Positions 13,027 through 21,452 of a DNA stretch of 64,000 nucleotides are shown here, piece by piece (position 1 is the first letter of the stretch; every line of letters starts with the position of its first letter). The notes beneath the pieces are model-generated. The model worked only from the letters and a program-made list of their open reading frames with translations, was not told the origin of the DNA and did no database searches. This stretch comes from Pseudomonas sp. R5-89-07 (lineage in GTDB: Bacteria > Pseudomonadota > Gammaproteobacteria > Pseudomonadales > Pseudomonadaceae), in the NCBI RefSeq assembly GCF_003851685.1, contig NZ_CP027727.1:5766001-5830000 (forward strand), given 5' to 3'. Position numbers and translations under genes: made by a program.

Positions 13027-13054
13027 AAAAAAGCCGCTCGCAAGCGGCTTTTTT
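13027..13054 (-). terminator. Rho-independent terminator after cycB
   Basis: A perfect hairpin with arms AAGCCGCT and AGCGGCTT around a short loop, flanked on both sides by A/T tracts. It sits 17 bases after the cycB stop on the minus strand and before the acetyl-CoA hydrolase start, so it should separate these two co-oriented genes. Confidence 0.88.
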
Positions 13055-13070
13055 GGCGAAGATCGGCGGG

Positions 13071-13493
13071 TTAAAGCCCGGACATCTTCTTGATCGCGCC
13101 TTTGAGATCGTCATCCGAGCAGTCAGCGCAAGTGCCTTTGGGCGGCATGGCATTGATGCCGGTGATCGCCTTGGCCAGGATGCCGTCGAGGCCGCCCTGA
13201 TGATCTGCGCGCTCTTTCCACGCGGCGGTGTCGCCGATTTTCGGTGCCCCCAGCAAGCCGGTGCCGTGGCAAGCATTACAGTGCTTGGCGATGATTTCAT
13301 CCGGGGTTCTTGCGCCACCGCCGCCCGCTGCTACGGCGACCTCCATGCCTTTGCACTCCTGGCCCTGGACACAGACCTGGCCCACGGGCTCCAGGCGCTT
13401 GGCAATGTCATCGTTGGTCGCAGCTTGAGCGCTGACAGCCCATAGGGCCAGTACGGTTGCTGGTGCAGCCAGCATTTTCATAATTAGGTTCAC
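13071..13493 (-). CDS. cycB: Periplasmic cytochrome c5
   Basis: A 140-residue class I c-type cytochrome. A signal peptide covers residues 1-24 (cleavage after SAQA). The heme site CNACH is at 72-76, the likely axial methionine is Met116 in NAMPPKG, and a CADC pair at 122-125 is the disulfide typical of cytochrome c5. It would carry electrons in the periplasm. The start is read as GTG at 13493, seven bases after GAGGG; ATG codons at 13481 and 13475 are alternatives that shorten the signal peptide. The gene order xpt, hydrolase, cycB matches P. aeruginosa. Confidence 0.9.
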   Translation of the reverse strand: MNLIMKMLAAPATVLALWAVSAQAATNDDIAKRLEPVGQVCVQGQECKGMEVAVAAGGGGARTPDEIIAKHCNACHGTGLLGAPKIGDTAAWKERADHQGGLDGILAKAITGINAMPPKGTCADCSDDDLKGAIKKMSGL

Positions 13494-13661
13494 GCGTTCA
13501 CCCTCAATGGTGGCTATTCACGCCTGCGGCCACGGTTTCGCAGGCGGCGAAAGTATAGCGGTTAGCCCGCCCGGCTGAAACAACCCTATTAAACAAAGGG
13601 AGATTCGGCCTCACGGTGTACACTGCGCGAACCTCTGCAGCGCTGGCAGGGCGCCTCTCTT

Positions 13662-14210
13662 TTAGAAGTTCGCGGGTGTGGCTGCGCTGATTAGTCGCGC
13701 CGGCACGTCGAACGGATTGCGAAACCGATGGGGCTTGGTACTTTCAAAGTAGTAGCTATCGCCTGCTTCGAGCACAAAAGTTTCAAGACCGACCACCAAT
13801 TCCAGGCGACCTTCCACCAGAATCCCGGTTTCTTCGCCTTCATGGGTGAGCATTTCTTCGCCCGTGTCGGCGCCTGGCGGGTAGATTTCGTTGAGAAACG
13901 CGATGGCCCGGCTGGGGTGCGCTCGGCCTACCAGCTTCATGGTGACGGCACCGTCGGAAATGTCGATCAGCTCATTGGCTTTATAGACGATCTGCGTGGG
14001 TATTTCCTGGAGGATCTCTTCGGAAAAGAACTCGACCATGGACATGGGAATGCCACCCAGTACCTTGCGCAGGGAACTGATCGAGGGGCTGACGCTGTTT
14101 TTCTCGATCATCGAAATGGTGCTGTTGGTGACGCCCGCGCGCTTGGCAAGCTCGCGCTGGGAAAGACCTTTGAGTTTACGGATCGATTGCAGTCGTTCGC
14201 CGACGTCCAA
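13662..14210 (-). CDS. pauR: Polyamine-responsive XRE/cupin regulator PauR
   Basis: A 182-residue regulator with an XRE helix-turn-helix at about residues 7-60 (GLSQRELAKRAGVTNSTISMIE) and a C-terminal cupin at about 105-178 (THEGEETGILVEGRLEL, then YYFESTKPHRFRNP). This is the PuuR/PauR architecture. In P. aeruginosa PauR (PA5301) represses genes for polyamine catabolism and is relieved by polyamines. Its position next to dadX, and a pauB-like oxidase and kauB within 11 kb, agree with that role. It is transcribed in the same direction as dadA-ridA-dadX, 116 bases after the dadX stop. Confidence 0.92.
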   Translation of the reverse strand: MDVGERLQSIRKLKGLSQRELAKRAGVTNSTISMIEKNSVSPSISSLRKVLGGIPMSMVEFFSEEILQEIPTQIVYKANELIDISDGAVTMKLVGRAHPSRAIAFLNEIYPPGADTGEEMLTHEGEETGILVEGRLELVVGLETFVLEAGDSYYFESTKPHRFRNPFDVPARLISAATPANF

Positions 14211-14326
14211 TGCAGGAGCCTCCTAGGGTTCAGGCTTTGTTGTAATTGAGCGTTATCATGGCGACAGCGTTCAGTATTTACAACACTTGGGCCTAAATCC
14301 CGGGCAGCTGCGTTCGTACCCGGCCA

Positions 14327-15400
14327 TCAAGCGCCGGAATAGAGCCTCGGTACCCGGCGCAGGTTGCAGAAAATCTGGTAAGGGATGGTTTCAGCAGCGG
14401 TCGCGACGTCACTGGCGAGAATATTCTTGCCCCACAACTCCACCGTGGAACCCAGGCCCGCCTGGGGCACATCCGTCAGGTCGACACACAGCATATCCAT
14501 GGATACCCGGCCCAGTAACTGGCTGCGCTGGCCGGCGACCAGCACCGGTGTGCCAGTGGGCGCATGGCGCGGGTAGCCATCGGCATACCCCATGGCAACC
14601 ACGCCGATACGCATTGGCTTGGGCGTGACGAACCTGGCGCCGTAGCCTACCGGCTCACCCGCCGGCAGTTCGCGTACGCAAATGATTTTGGACTCCAGGG
14701 TCATCACCGGCTGCAAACGCGCTGCGATGGCCTGGTCTTCACCAAAGGGCGTAGCGCCGTAGAGCATGATGCCTGGGCGCACCCAGTCACTGCTCACACT
14801 TGGCCACCCCAGTACGGACGGTGAATTGCGCAGGCTGACTTCAGCCGCCAGGCCTTGGCGGGCCGCGTCGAATACCGCCACTTGTTCGTTGCTGCTCACG
14901 CAATCGAGCTCGTCGGCGCGGGCGAAATGGCTCATCAATACGATCTTCGCGACTTTACCGCTGGCCAGCAGGCGCTTGTAAGCGTCCCGGTAATCCTTGG
15001 GATGCAGGCCGACACGGTGCATGCCTGAGTCCAGCTTGAGCCAGATGGTCAAGGGCTTGCTCAGCGCGGCCTGCTCGATAGCCTCCAGTTGCCACAGCGA
15101 ATGCACCACGCACCACAGGTCCTGCTCGATGATCAGCGGCAGTTCGTCGGCTTCGAAAAAACCTTCCAGCAGCAGCACCGGCGCACGTATCCCGGCGGCG
15201 CGCAGCTCCAGGGCCTCTTCGATGCACGCCACCGCGAACCCATCGGCCTCGGCTTCCAGCGCCTGGGCAACAGCTACCGCGCCATGGCCGTAGGCGTCCG
15301 CCTTGATCACGGCGAGGGCCTTGGCCCCGGTGACTTCGCGGGCCAATTGGTAATTGTGGCGCAGAGCTTGGAGATCGATCAAGGCACGGGCTGGACGCAT
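14327..15400 (-). CDS. dadX: Catabolic alanine racemase
   Basis: A 357-residue PLP-dependent, fold III alanine racemase that converts L-alanine to D-alanine, the substrate of DadA. The PLP lysine is Lys33 in [10 protein letters not shown] and the second catalytic residue is Tyr253 in VGYGARF. It is placed last of three co-oriented genes dadA-ridA-dadX. That context makes it the catabolic isozyme rather than the biosynthetic Alr. A clear terminator hairpin lies in the 77-base gap before it, so its expression may depend on read-through or on its own promoter. Confidence 0.95.
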   Translation of the reverse strand: MRPARALIDLQALRHNYQLAREVTGAKALAVIKADAYGHGAVAVAQALEAEADGFAVACIEEALELRAAGIRAPVLLLEGFFEADELPLIIEQDLWCVVHSLWQLEAIEQAALSKPLTIWLKLDSGMHRVGLHPKDYRDAYKRLLASGKVAKIVLMSHFARADELDCVSSNEQVAVFDAARQGLAAEVSLRNSPSVLGWPSVSSDWVRPGIMLYGATPFGEDQAIAARLQPVMTLESKIICVRELPAGEPVGYGARFVTPKPMRIGVVAMGYADGYPRHAPTGTPVLVAGQRSQLLGRVSMDMLCVDLTDVPQAGLGSTVELWGKNILASDVATAAETIPYQIFCNLRRVPRLYSGA

Positions 15401-15427
15401 GGCGGCAGGCTTCTAGGCGGCAGAGTA

Positions 15428-15464
15428 AAAAAACCGGTGCCGACCAACAATGTCGGCACCGGGA
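15428..15464 (-). terminator. Rho-independent terminator between ridA and dadX
   Basis: On the minus strand an 11-bp GC-rich stem (arms CCGGTGCCGAC and its complement, at 15434-15462) with a short loop is followed by seven T residues. It lies 16 bases after the stop of the RidA-family gene and 28 bases before the dadX start, inside what is otherwise read as one operon. Confidence 0.85.
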
Positions 15465-15477
15465 GAGGGATTGAGCG

Positions 15478-15831
15478 TTAAGGCAGCGCAGCCACGACGG
15501 ACAGCTCTACCAGGATGTTCGGCTCACACAGTTTAGCTTCAACCGTAGCGCGAGCTGGCGCGGCGCCTTTAGGCAACCACTTGTCCCACACCGCATTCAT
15601 GCCGGCGAAGTCAGCATCGATGTCTTTCAAATAGATTGTCACCGACAGCAAACGGGTCTTGTCGGTGCCGGCCAGGTCAAGCAAACGCTCGATGTTGACC
15701 AGGGTTTCGCGGGTCTGCTGCTCGATGCCGGCACTCATGTCGTCGCCGACCTGCCCTGCCAGGTACACGGTACCGCTGTGAACAACGATCTGGCTCATGC
15801 GCTCATTGGTGAGCTGGCGCTGGATTGACAT
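15478..15831 (-). CDS. RidA-family enamine/imine deaminase in the dad operon
   Basis: A 117-residue RidA (YjgF/YER057c) family protein. RidA enzymes hydrolyse reactive imine intermediates to ketoacids and ammonia. The conserved arginine lies in the [11 protein letters not shown] segment near residue 102. The start at 15831 has AGGAG nine bases upstream and overlaps the dadA stop by 29 bases, so translation is probably coupled. DadA releases 2-iminopropanoate (2-iminopyruvate) from D-alanine, a natural RidA-type substrate, so a clean-up role for the adjacent enzyme is a strong inference. It matches the position of PAO1 PA5303. The canonical RidA is a second gene at 41277. Confidence 0.92.
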   Translation of the reverse strand: MSIQRQLTNERMSQIVVHSGTVYLAGQVGDDMSAGIEQQTRETLVNIERLLDLAGTDKTRLLSVTIYLKDIDADFAGMNAVWDKWLPKGAAPARATVEAKLCEPNILVELSVVAALP

Positions 15832-17104
15832 GTTGGGCGGACTCCTGGTGATTGCCGTAACGGGAAATAGCGAGGCCTTCGGCGCTGATCTGCGGGGTTT
15901 TCTTCGCCATCAGGTCGGCCAGCAAGCGACCGGAGCCGCATGCCATGGTCCAGCCGAGGGTGCCGTGGCCGGTATTCAGGAACAGGTTCTTGAATGGGGT
16001 GCCGCCGACAATCGGTGTGCCATCGGGCGTGGTCGGGCGCAGGCCGGTCCAGAAACTGGCCTGGGCCAGATCGCCGCCCTGAGGATAAAGGTCGTTGACG
16101 ATCATCTCCAGGGTTTCACGCCGGCGAGGGTTGAGCGAGAGGTCAAAACCGGCTATTTCAGCCATGCCGCCGACGCGAATGCGGTTGTCGAAGCGGGTGA
16201 TCGCGACTTTGTAGGTTTCGTCCAGGATGGTCGAAGTCGGCGCCATCGCCGGGTTGGTGATCGGCACGGTCAGCGAGTAGCCCTTGAGCGGGTACACCGG
16301 CGCCTTGATCCCCAGCGGCTTGAGCAGCTTCGGCGAATAACTGCCGAGGGCCAGCACGTAGCGGTCGGCGGTTTCCAACTGGCCGTCGATCCACACGCCG
16401 TTGATGCGGTCGCCTGCGTAATCGAGGCGCTGGATGTCCTGTTCGAAACGAAACTCGACGCCCAATTGCTTGCACATCTCTACCAAGCGGGTAGTGAACA
16501 TCTGGCAGTCGCCGGTCTGGTCGTTGGGCAGGCGCAGTGCACCGGCAAGAATATCGGTGACACTGGCCAGGGCGGGTTCAACCCGGGCGATGCCGGCGCG
16601 GTCCAGCAGCTCGAAGGGCACGCCGGATTCCTGCAACACGGCAATGTCCTTGGCCGCGCCATCGAGCTGGGCCTGGGTGCGGAACAGTTGGGTGGTGCCC
16701 AGGCTGCGCCCTTCATAGGCAATCCCGGTTTCAGCGCGCAGTTCGTCGAGGCAGTCGCGGCTGTACTCGGACAGGCGGACCATGCGCTCCTTGTTCACCG
16801 CATACCGGCTGGCGGTGCAGTTGCGCAGCATCTGCGCCATCCACAAGTATTGGTCGATATCGGTGGTGGCCTTGATCGCCAGCGGCGCATGACGTTGCAG
16901 CAGCCACTTGATCGCCTTGAGCGGCACGCCCGGCGCGGCCCATGGCGACGCGTAGCCTGGGGATACCTGGCCGGCGTTGGCGAAACTGGTTTCCATGGCG
17001 GCGGCGGGTTGACGGTCAACCACCACGACCTCAAAGCCGGCCCGAGCCAAATAATAGGCACTGGTCACGCCGATGACGCCGCTACCCAAGACCAGAACGC
17101 GCAT
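15803..17104 (-). CDS. dadA: D-amino acid dehydrogenase small subunit
   Basis: A 433-residue FAD enzyme of the DAO family that oxidises D-amino acids, chiefly D-alanine, to iminoacids and passes electrons to the respiratory chain at the inner membrane. The FAD-binding motif GSGVIG is at residues 7-12, and a C-terminal FAD-contact region reads [20 protein letters not shown]. It is first in the dadA-ridA-dadX set, divergent from the Lrp-type regulator DadR across 156 bases, which fits known DadR activation by L-alanine. Confidence 0.96.
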   Translation of the reverse strand: MRVLVLGSGVIGVTSAYYLARAGFEVVVVDRQPAAAMETSFANAGQVSPGYASPWAAPGVPLKAIKWLLQRHAPLAIKATTDIDQYLWMAQMLRNCTASRYAVNKERMVRLSEYSRDCLDELRAETGIAYEGRSLGTTQLFRTQAQLDGAAKDIAVLQESGVPFELLDRAGIARVEPALASVTDILAGALRLPNDQTGDCQMFTTRLVEMCKQLGVEFRFEQDIQRLDYAGDRINGVWIDGQLETADRYVLALGSYSPKLLKPLGIKAPVYPLKGYSLTVPITNPAMAPTSTILDETYKVAITRFDNRIRVGGMAEIAGFDLSLNPRRRETLEMIVNDLYPQGGDLAQASFWTGLRPTTPDGTPIVGGTPFKNLFLNTGHGTLGWTMACGSGRLLADLMAKKTPQISAEGLAISRYGNHQESAQHVNPAPAHQ

Positions 17105-17186
17105 TTTTATATCCTCATCGCGGGCGGAGCCGCTGACGTGTGTTATTGGAGCAATGATGAGCGCAGTGTAAAAAACTATCAGCAGT

Positions 17187-17206
17187 GCATTTCACTATAT
17201 AAATGC
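17187..17206. promoter_or_regulatory. Inverted repeat in the dadA/dadR gap, candidate DadR site
   Basis: GCATTT and AAATGC form a 6-8-6 inverted repeat with an AT-rich centre (CACTATAT). It lies between the divergent dadA and dadR starts in the region where an Lrp-type activator would bind. AT-rich dyads of this kind resemble Lrp-family sites. Binding is inferred. Confidence 0.4.
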
Positions 17207-17260
17207 CTATATTTGGCGACAATTCTCGGCACAAACCGTTTTTACAGAGGCGTATCCCCT

Positions 17261-17749
17261 ATGCGTACCAACACCCAGACCAAGCGGGAGCTGGACAAGA
17301 TTGACCGCAATATCCTGCGCATCCTGCAAACCGATGGGCGCATTTCGTTCACGGAATTGGGAGAAAAGGTTGGGCTGTCGACGACGCCGTGTACCGAGCG
17401 GGTGCGCCGCCTGGAGCGCGAGGGGATCATCATGGGCTACAACGCGCGGCTCAACCCGCAGCATTTGAAAGGGAGTTTGCTGGTATTTGTCGAGATCAGC
17501 CTGGATTACAAGTCCGGCGATACGTTCGAAGAGTTCCGCCGCGCCGTGCTCAAACTGCCCCATGTGCTGGAATGCCACCTGGTGTCCGGGGACTTTGACT
17601 ACCTGGTGAAAGCGCGGATTTCCGAGATGGCCTCGTACCGCAAATTACTCGGCGATATCCTGCTCAAGCTGCCGCATGTGCGCGAGTCCAAGAGCTATAT
17701 CGTGATGGAAGAAGTGAAGGAAAGCCTGAACCTGCCGATCCCCGATTAA
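17261..17749 (+). CDS. dadR: Lrp/AsnC-family regulator DadR
   Basis: A 162-residue Lrp-type regulator: an N-terminal helix-turn-helix at about residues 14-60 (LDKIDRNILRILQTDGRISF, then GLSTTPCTERVRRLE) and a C-terminal RAM/ligand domain. The ATG at 17261 begins the canonical sequence; a much longer upstream reading frame is antisense to dadA and is rejected. It is divergent from dadA. In P. aeruginosa the same gene (PA5308) activates dadAX in response to L-alanine and related amino acids. A short REP-like hairpin follows the stop. Confidence 0.94.
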   Translation: MRTNTQTKRELDKIDRNILRILQTDGRISFTELGEKVGLSTTPCTERVRRLEREGIIMGYNARLNPQHLKGSLLVFVEISLDYKSGDTFEEFRRAVLKLPHVLECHLVSGDFDYLVKARISEMASYRKLLGDILLKLPHVRESKSYIVMEEVKESLNLPIPD

Positions 17750-17770
17750 CCTGACAGAACTCAATCAAAT

Positions 17771-17795
17771 GTGGGAGGGGGCTTGCCCCTCCCAC
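17771..17795. repeat. Single REP-like hairpin between dadR and the YkgJ-type gene
   Basis: A perfect 10-bp stem (GTGGGAGGGG and CCCCTCCCAC) with a 5-base GCTTG loop. It is a shortened single copy of the GGGGGCTTGCCCCC REP family. It lies between two convergent genes and may act as a transcript end. Confidence 0.85.
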
Positions 17796-17813
17796 ACTGA
17801 CCCAGTACATCCG

Positions 17814-18167
17814 CTACACCAGTACCTGTCGGGTACTCGCCATATACGCGTGAATCTGCTTTTCAACCCGTGGATGAATCAGTTCCACCGGCCGCCGGCC
17901 ATTGGGGCACGGCAAGGTTTTGGTGGTGCCGAACAGGCGACAGATCAGCGGGCGCTCGTCATACACGGTGCAGCCGCTGGGCCCCAGGTGCACGCAATTC
18001 AGCTCGTCCATGGCGGCTTCCTGCTCGGCGGCATTCTTGCGCGGCAGACGCGACATTTCCTCAGGCGAAGTGGTGACCGGCCCACAGCAGTCGTGGCAAC
18101 CCGGGACACACTCGAACGAAGGAATCTGCCTACGCAAGGCGCTGACTTTCTGACTGTTGCAACTCAT
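17814..18167 (-). CDS. YkgJ-family cysteine-cluster protein
   Basis: A 117-residue protein of the YkgJ (CxxCxxCC) family, thought to bind zinc or an iron-sulfur cluster; the function is not known. Cysteines stand at residues 20, 24, 27 and 28 and again at 58, 66, 76 and 87, giving the eight-cysteine family pattern. The start is taken at 18167 (MSCNSQK); a GTG twelve bases earlier is possible and neither has a strong ribosome site. It is divergent from the pauB-like oxidase gene. Confidence 0.85.
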   Translation of the reverse strand: MSCNSQKVSALRRQIPSFECVPGCHDCCGPVTTSPEEMSRLPRKNAAEQEAAMDELNCVHLGPSGCTVYDERPLICRLFGTTKTLPCPNGRRPVELIHPRVEKQIHAYMASTRQVLV

Positions 18168-18281
18168 CCAAATCCACACCCAACCGCGATTAGACCGGGA
18201 TTCTGCCGTAAAACGCCCCGCGCAGACAGCTTCGTCCGACCGCTGTATCCTGCGTCAAATTTTCCAAACAGGGAGCTCCCC

Positions 18282-19574
18282 ATGACCGCCAGCGCCCGGC
18301 ACACCGCGTCCTACTACGCTGCCAGCAGCGTGCCGCACCCCGATTACCCGGCGTTGGCGGGTGAGGTGCGTGCCGATGTCTGCGTGATTGGCGGCGGCTA
18401 TTCCGGGCTCAACACTGCGCTGGAGTTGGCCGAGCGCGGCTTCAGTGTGGTGCTGCTGGAGGCGCGCAAGATCGGCTGGGGCGCCAGCGGGCGCAACGGC
18501 GGCCAGCTGATTCGCGGCGTCGGCCACGGCCTTGACCAGTTCGCCAAGGTGATCGGCACCGACGGCGTGCGCCAGATGAAGCTGATGGGCCTGGAAGCCG
18601 TGGAGATCGTGCGCGAGCGTGTCGAACGCTTCAAGATTCCTTGCGACCTGACCTGGGGCTACTGCGACCTGGCCAACAAACCCCGTGACCTTGAGGGCCT
18701 CGCCGAAGACGCCGAAGAGCTGCGCAGCCTGGGCTATCGCCATCCGGTTCGCCTGCTGCAAGCCAGCGAGATGGCCAGCGTGATCGGCTCCGACCGCTAT
18801 GTGGGCGGGATGATCGACATGGGGTCCGGGCATCTGCATCCGCTGAACCTCGCCCTGGGCGAAGCCGGCGCCGCGCAACAATTGGGCGTGAAGTTGTTCG
18901 AGCAGTCTGAAGTGGCGCGCATCGACTACGGCCCGCAGGTCAAGGTGCACACCGCCCAGGGCCAGGTCATTGCCAACACCCTGGTGCTGGCCTGCAACGC
19001 TTACATCAATGGCCTCAATCCGCATTTGAGCGGCAAGATCCTGCCCGCGGGCAGCTACATCATCGCCACCGAACCCCTGAGTGAAGCGCAAGCCACCAGC
19101 CTGTTGCCGCAGAACATGGCGGTGTGTGACCAGCGGGTAACGGTGGACTATTTCCGCCTGTCCGCCGACCGCCGCCTGTTGTTCGGCGGTGCCTGCCACT
19201 ATTCCGGGCGCGACCCGAAAGACATTGGCGCCTATATGCGGCCAAAAATGCTGCAGGTGTTCCCTCAGTTGGCCAACGTGAAGATCGACTACCAATGGGG
19301 CGGCATGATTGGTATCGGCGCCAATCGGTTGCCGCAGATCGGACGCCTGGCAGATCACCCCAATGTGTATTACGCCCAGGCCTACGCAGGCCACGGCCTG
19401 AACGCCACGCACCTGGCCGGCAGGTTGCTGGCCGAAGCCATCAGCGGGCAGCAACAAGGGCGCTTCGACCTGTTCGCCCAAGTGCCGCACATCACCTTCC
19501 CTGGCGGCCAGCACCTGCGCTCGCCGCTGCTGGCCCTGGGGATGCTCTGGCACCGCCTCAAGGAACGGGTCTGA
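18282..19574 (+). CDS. FAD-dependent gamma-glutamylpolyamine oxidase (PauB/PuuB-like)
   Basis: A 430-residue DAO-family flavoenzyme with the dinucleotide motif GGGYSG at residues 37-42 and the signature GWGASGRNGGQLIRGVG at about 63-79 typical of PuuB and OrdL-like oxidases. These oxidise gamma-glutamyl-putrescine or similar polyamine conjugates to aldehydes. The aldehyde would be taken by the KauB dehydrogenase at 24344. The position matches PAO1 PA5309, named pauB4. The ATG follows a CAGGGAG site. Its TGA directly abuts the TGA of the convergent DUF1127 gene in a shared TGATCA. The exact substrate is inferred from context. Confidence 0.88.
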   Translation: MTASARHTASYYAASSVPHPDYPALAGEVRADVCVIGGGYSGLNTALELAERGFSVVLLEARKIGWGASGRNGGQLIRGVGHGLDQFAKVIGTDGVRQMKLMGLEAVEIVRERVERFKIPCDLTWGYCDLANKPRDLEGLAEDAEELRSLGYRHPVRLLQASEMASVIGSDRYVGGMIDMGSGHLHPLNLALGEAGAAQQLGVKLFEQSEVARIDYGPQVKVHTAQGQVIANTLVLACNAYINGLNPHLSGKILPAGSYIIATEPLSEAQATSLLPQNMAVCDQRVTVDYFRLSADRRLLFGGACHYSGRDPKDIGAYMRPKMLQVFPQLANVKIDYQWGGMIGIGANRLPQIGRLADHPNVYYAQAYAGHGLNATHLAGRLLAEAISGQQQGRFDLFAQVPHITFPGGQHLRSPLLALGMLWHRLKERV

Positions 19575-19799
19575 TCAGTCGCGCCAGAACGGCTTCAAGC
19601 CTTCATGGCGCGCCTGCTCTGGCGTCAGGCCTACGTCGCGTAATTGCTCGCGAGTCAGCGTCAGCAAGGCCTTGCGTGTATGACGGCGGCGCCAGAACAG
19701 GCTCCAGCGGTTATCCCCAGGCACAGACAACGTCCTCTCCTGGGCTGCTTCCAGTTCCTGGTTGTGTAACGCCAGCCGCACATCGCTCATGCCGTTCAT
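19575..19799 (-). CDS. DUF1127 small arginine-rich protein
   Basis: A 74-residue protein whose C-terminal half (about 30-72) is a DUF1127/YjiS-like domain: WSLFWRRRHTRKALLTL followed by REQLRDVGLTPEQA. Small DUF1127 proteins in other bacteria have been linked to phosphate and carbon metabolism and to RNA turnover, but no role is established here. It is divergent from a MocR-type regulator across an intergenic array of ATACAG half-sites, so it is the likely target of that regulator. Its stop codon touches that of the convergent oxidase gene. Confidence 0.85.
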   Translation of the reverse strand: MNGMSDVRLALHNQELEAAQERTLSVPGDNRWSLFWRRRHTRKALLTLTREQLRDVGLTPEQARHEGLKPFWRD

Positions 19800-19857
19800 T
19801 TTGCCGTCCCTCGTTAGCTTGTCGCTTTGAGTGGATAGGATGAGCGCGCGAGCAAAA

Positions 19858-19946
19858 CCAATACAGATTCAACATGCCTTTATTAAATCCATACAGATAC
19901 TGCCTATGAACGGCTGAATCCTGTATTTTCTCCCCATCTGTATTGG
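19858..19946. promoter_or_regulatory. ATACAG half-site array, candidate MocR operator
   Basis: Four copies of one hexamer stand in the gap between DUF1127 and the MocR gene: ATACAG at 19861 and 19891, and its complement CTGTAT at 19921 and 19938. The first three are exactly 30 bp apart. The outermost pair is extended to a perfect 11-base inverted repeat (CCAATACAGAT at 19858-19868, ATCTGTATTGG at 19936-19946). This layout fits a dimeric MocR/GabR-type regulator binding sites on one face of the helix and controlling both genes. Confidence 0.7.
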
Positions 19947-19965
19947 TCCCCTGGGAGTGACCGCC

Positions 19966-21390
19966 ATGACCCTCTACGTCAATCTCGCCGAATTGCTCGG
20001 CACCCGCATCGAACAAGGCTTCTATCGCCCCGGCGACCGCCTGCCTTCCGTGCGGGCATTGAGCGTGGAGCATGGGGTCAGCCTGAGCACTGTGCAGCAA
20101 GCCTATCGCTTGCTGGAGGACAACGGCCTGGCGATGCCCAAGCCCAAGTCCGGCTATTTTGTGCCGGCGGGCCGTGAACTGCCGGCGCTGCCCGAGGTGG
20201 GTCGCCCCGCCCAGCGGCCAGTAGAAATTTCCCAGTGGGACCAGGTGCTGGAGTTGATTCGCGCGGTGCCGCGCAAAGACGTCATACAGCTAGGCCGGGG
20301 CATGCCGGATGTGTTGACGCCAACCATCAAGCCATTGCTGCGCAGCCTGGCCCGTGTCAGCCGCCGCCAGGATCTGCCGGGGCTGTATTACGACAATATC
20401 CTTGGCTGTATGGAACTGCGTGAGCAAATTTCGCGCCTGTCATTGGATTCAGGGTGCCAGCTGACTGCCGAAGACATCGTCATCACCACCGGTTGCCACG
20501 AAGCGCTTTCCACCAGCATTCGCGCCATTTGTGCGCCCGGCGATATCGTTGCAGTGGATTCGCCAAGTTTCCACGGCGCCATGCAGACCCTCAAGGGGTT
20601 GGGCATGAAAGCGCTGGAGATCCCCACCGACCCGATCACCGGCATCAGCCTTGAAGCCTTGGAACTGGCGCTGGAACAGTGGCCGATCAAAGTCATCCAG
20701 CTCACGCCCAACTGCAATAACCCATTGGGCTACATCATGCCGGAGGCGCGCAAACGCGCACTGCTGACCCTGGCCCAGCGCTTTGACGTGGCAATCATCG
20801 AAGACGATGTGTATGGCGAACTGGCCTACAGCTACCCGCGCCCGCGCACGATCAAATCCTTCGACGAAGACGGCCGAGTGCTGCTGTGCAGTTCGTTCTC
20901 CAAGACCCTGGCGCCCGGCCTGCGCATTGGCTGGGTCGCGCCGGGGCGCTACCTGGAGCGGGTGCTGCACATGAAATACATCAGCACGGGCTCTACCGCC
21001 ACGCAGCCGCAGATCGCGATAGCGGAATTTCTCAAGGGCGGGCATTTCGAACCGCATTTGCGCAGGATGCGCACCCAATACCAGCGCAATCGCGACCTGA
21101 TGCTCGACTGGGTAAGCCGCTACTTCCCCGCTGGCACCCGGGCCAGTCGGCCCCAGGGCAGCTTCATGCTGTGGGTAGAACTGCCGGAAGGCTTCGACAC
21201 CCTCAAGCTCAACCGCGCACTGATGGAACAAGGCGTACAGGTGGCGGTAGGCAGCATTTTTTCTGCCTCCGGCAAGTACCGTAATTGCCTGCGCATGAAC
21301 TACGCTGCCAAACCGACGCCGCAGATTGAGGAGGCGGTGCGCAAGGTCGGCGCCGCTGCGCGCAAACTGCTGGCCGAATCGGCGGACTGA
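19966..21390 (+). CDS. MocR/PdxR-family regulator (GntR helix-turn-helix fused to aminotransferase-like domain)
   Basis: A 474-residue protein with a GntR winged helix-turn-helix at about residues 1-70 (GDRLPSVRALSVEHGVSLSTVQQAY) and a fold I aminotransferase-like domain. The PLP lysine is Lys313 in SSFSKTLAPGLRIGW. MocR proteins use PLP as effector or internal aldimine to control vitamin B6, GABA or amino acid genes. The ATG at 19966 lies eight bases after GGGAG; a GTG at 19957 overlaps that site. It is divergent from DUF1127. The regulated pathway is unknown. Confidence 0.9.
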   Translation: MTLYVNLAELLGTRIEQGFYRPGDRLPSVRALSVEHGVSLSTVQQAYRLLEDNGLAMPKPKSGYFVPAGRELPALPEVGRPAQRPVEISQWDQVLELIRAVPRKDVIQLGRGMPDVLTPTIKPLLRSLARVSRRQDLPGLYYDNILGCMELREQISRLSLDSGCQLTAEDIVITTGCHEALSTSIRAICAPGDIVAVDSPSFHGAMQTLKGLGMKALEIPTDPITGISLEALELALEQWPIKVIQLTPNCNNPLGYIMPEARKRALLTLAQRFDVAIIEDDVYGELAYSYPRPRTIKSFDEDGRVLLCSSFSKTLAPGLRIGWVAPGRYLERVLHMKYISTGSTATQPQIAIAEFLKGGHFEPHLRRMRTQYQRNRDLMLDWVSRYFPAGTRASRPQGSFMLWVELPEGFDTLKLNRALMEQGVQVAVGSIFSASGKYRNCLRMNYAAKPTPQIEEAVRKVGAAARKLLAESAD

Positions 21391-21452
21391 CCTTTTCCGA
21401 GCAATTGCCGTCATATGCCGACAACCGCCCTGACCTGGATGGCGCTTCCTTG

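Noticed and set aside
15797..17260. A long N-terminal extension of the Lrp-type regulator
   Set aside because: It is antisense to dadA; the regulator's conserved start is the ATG at 17261.
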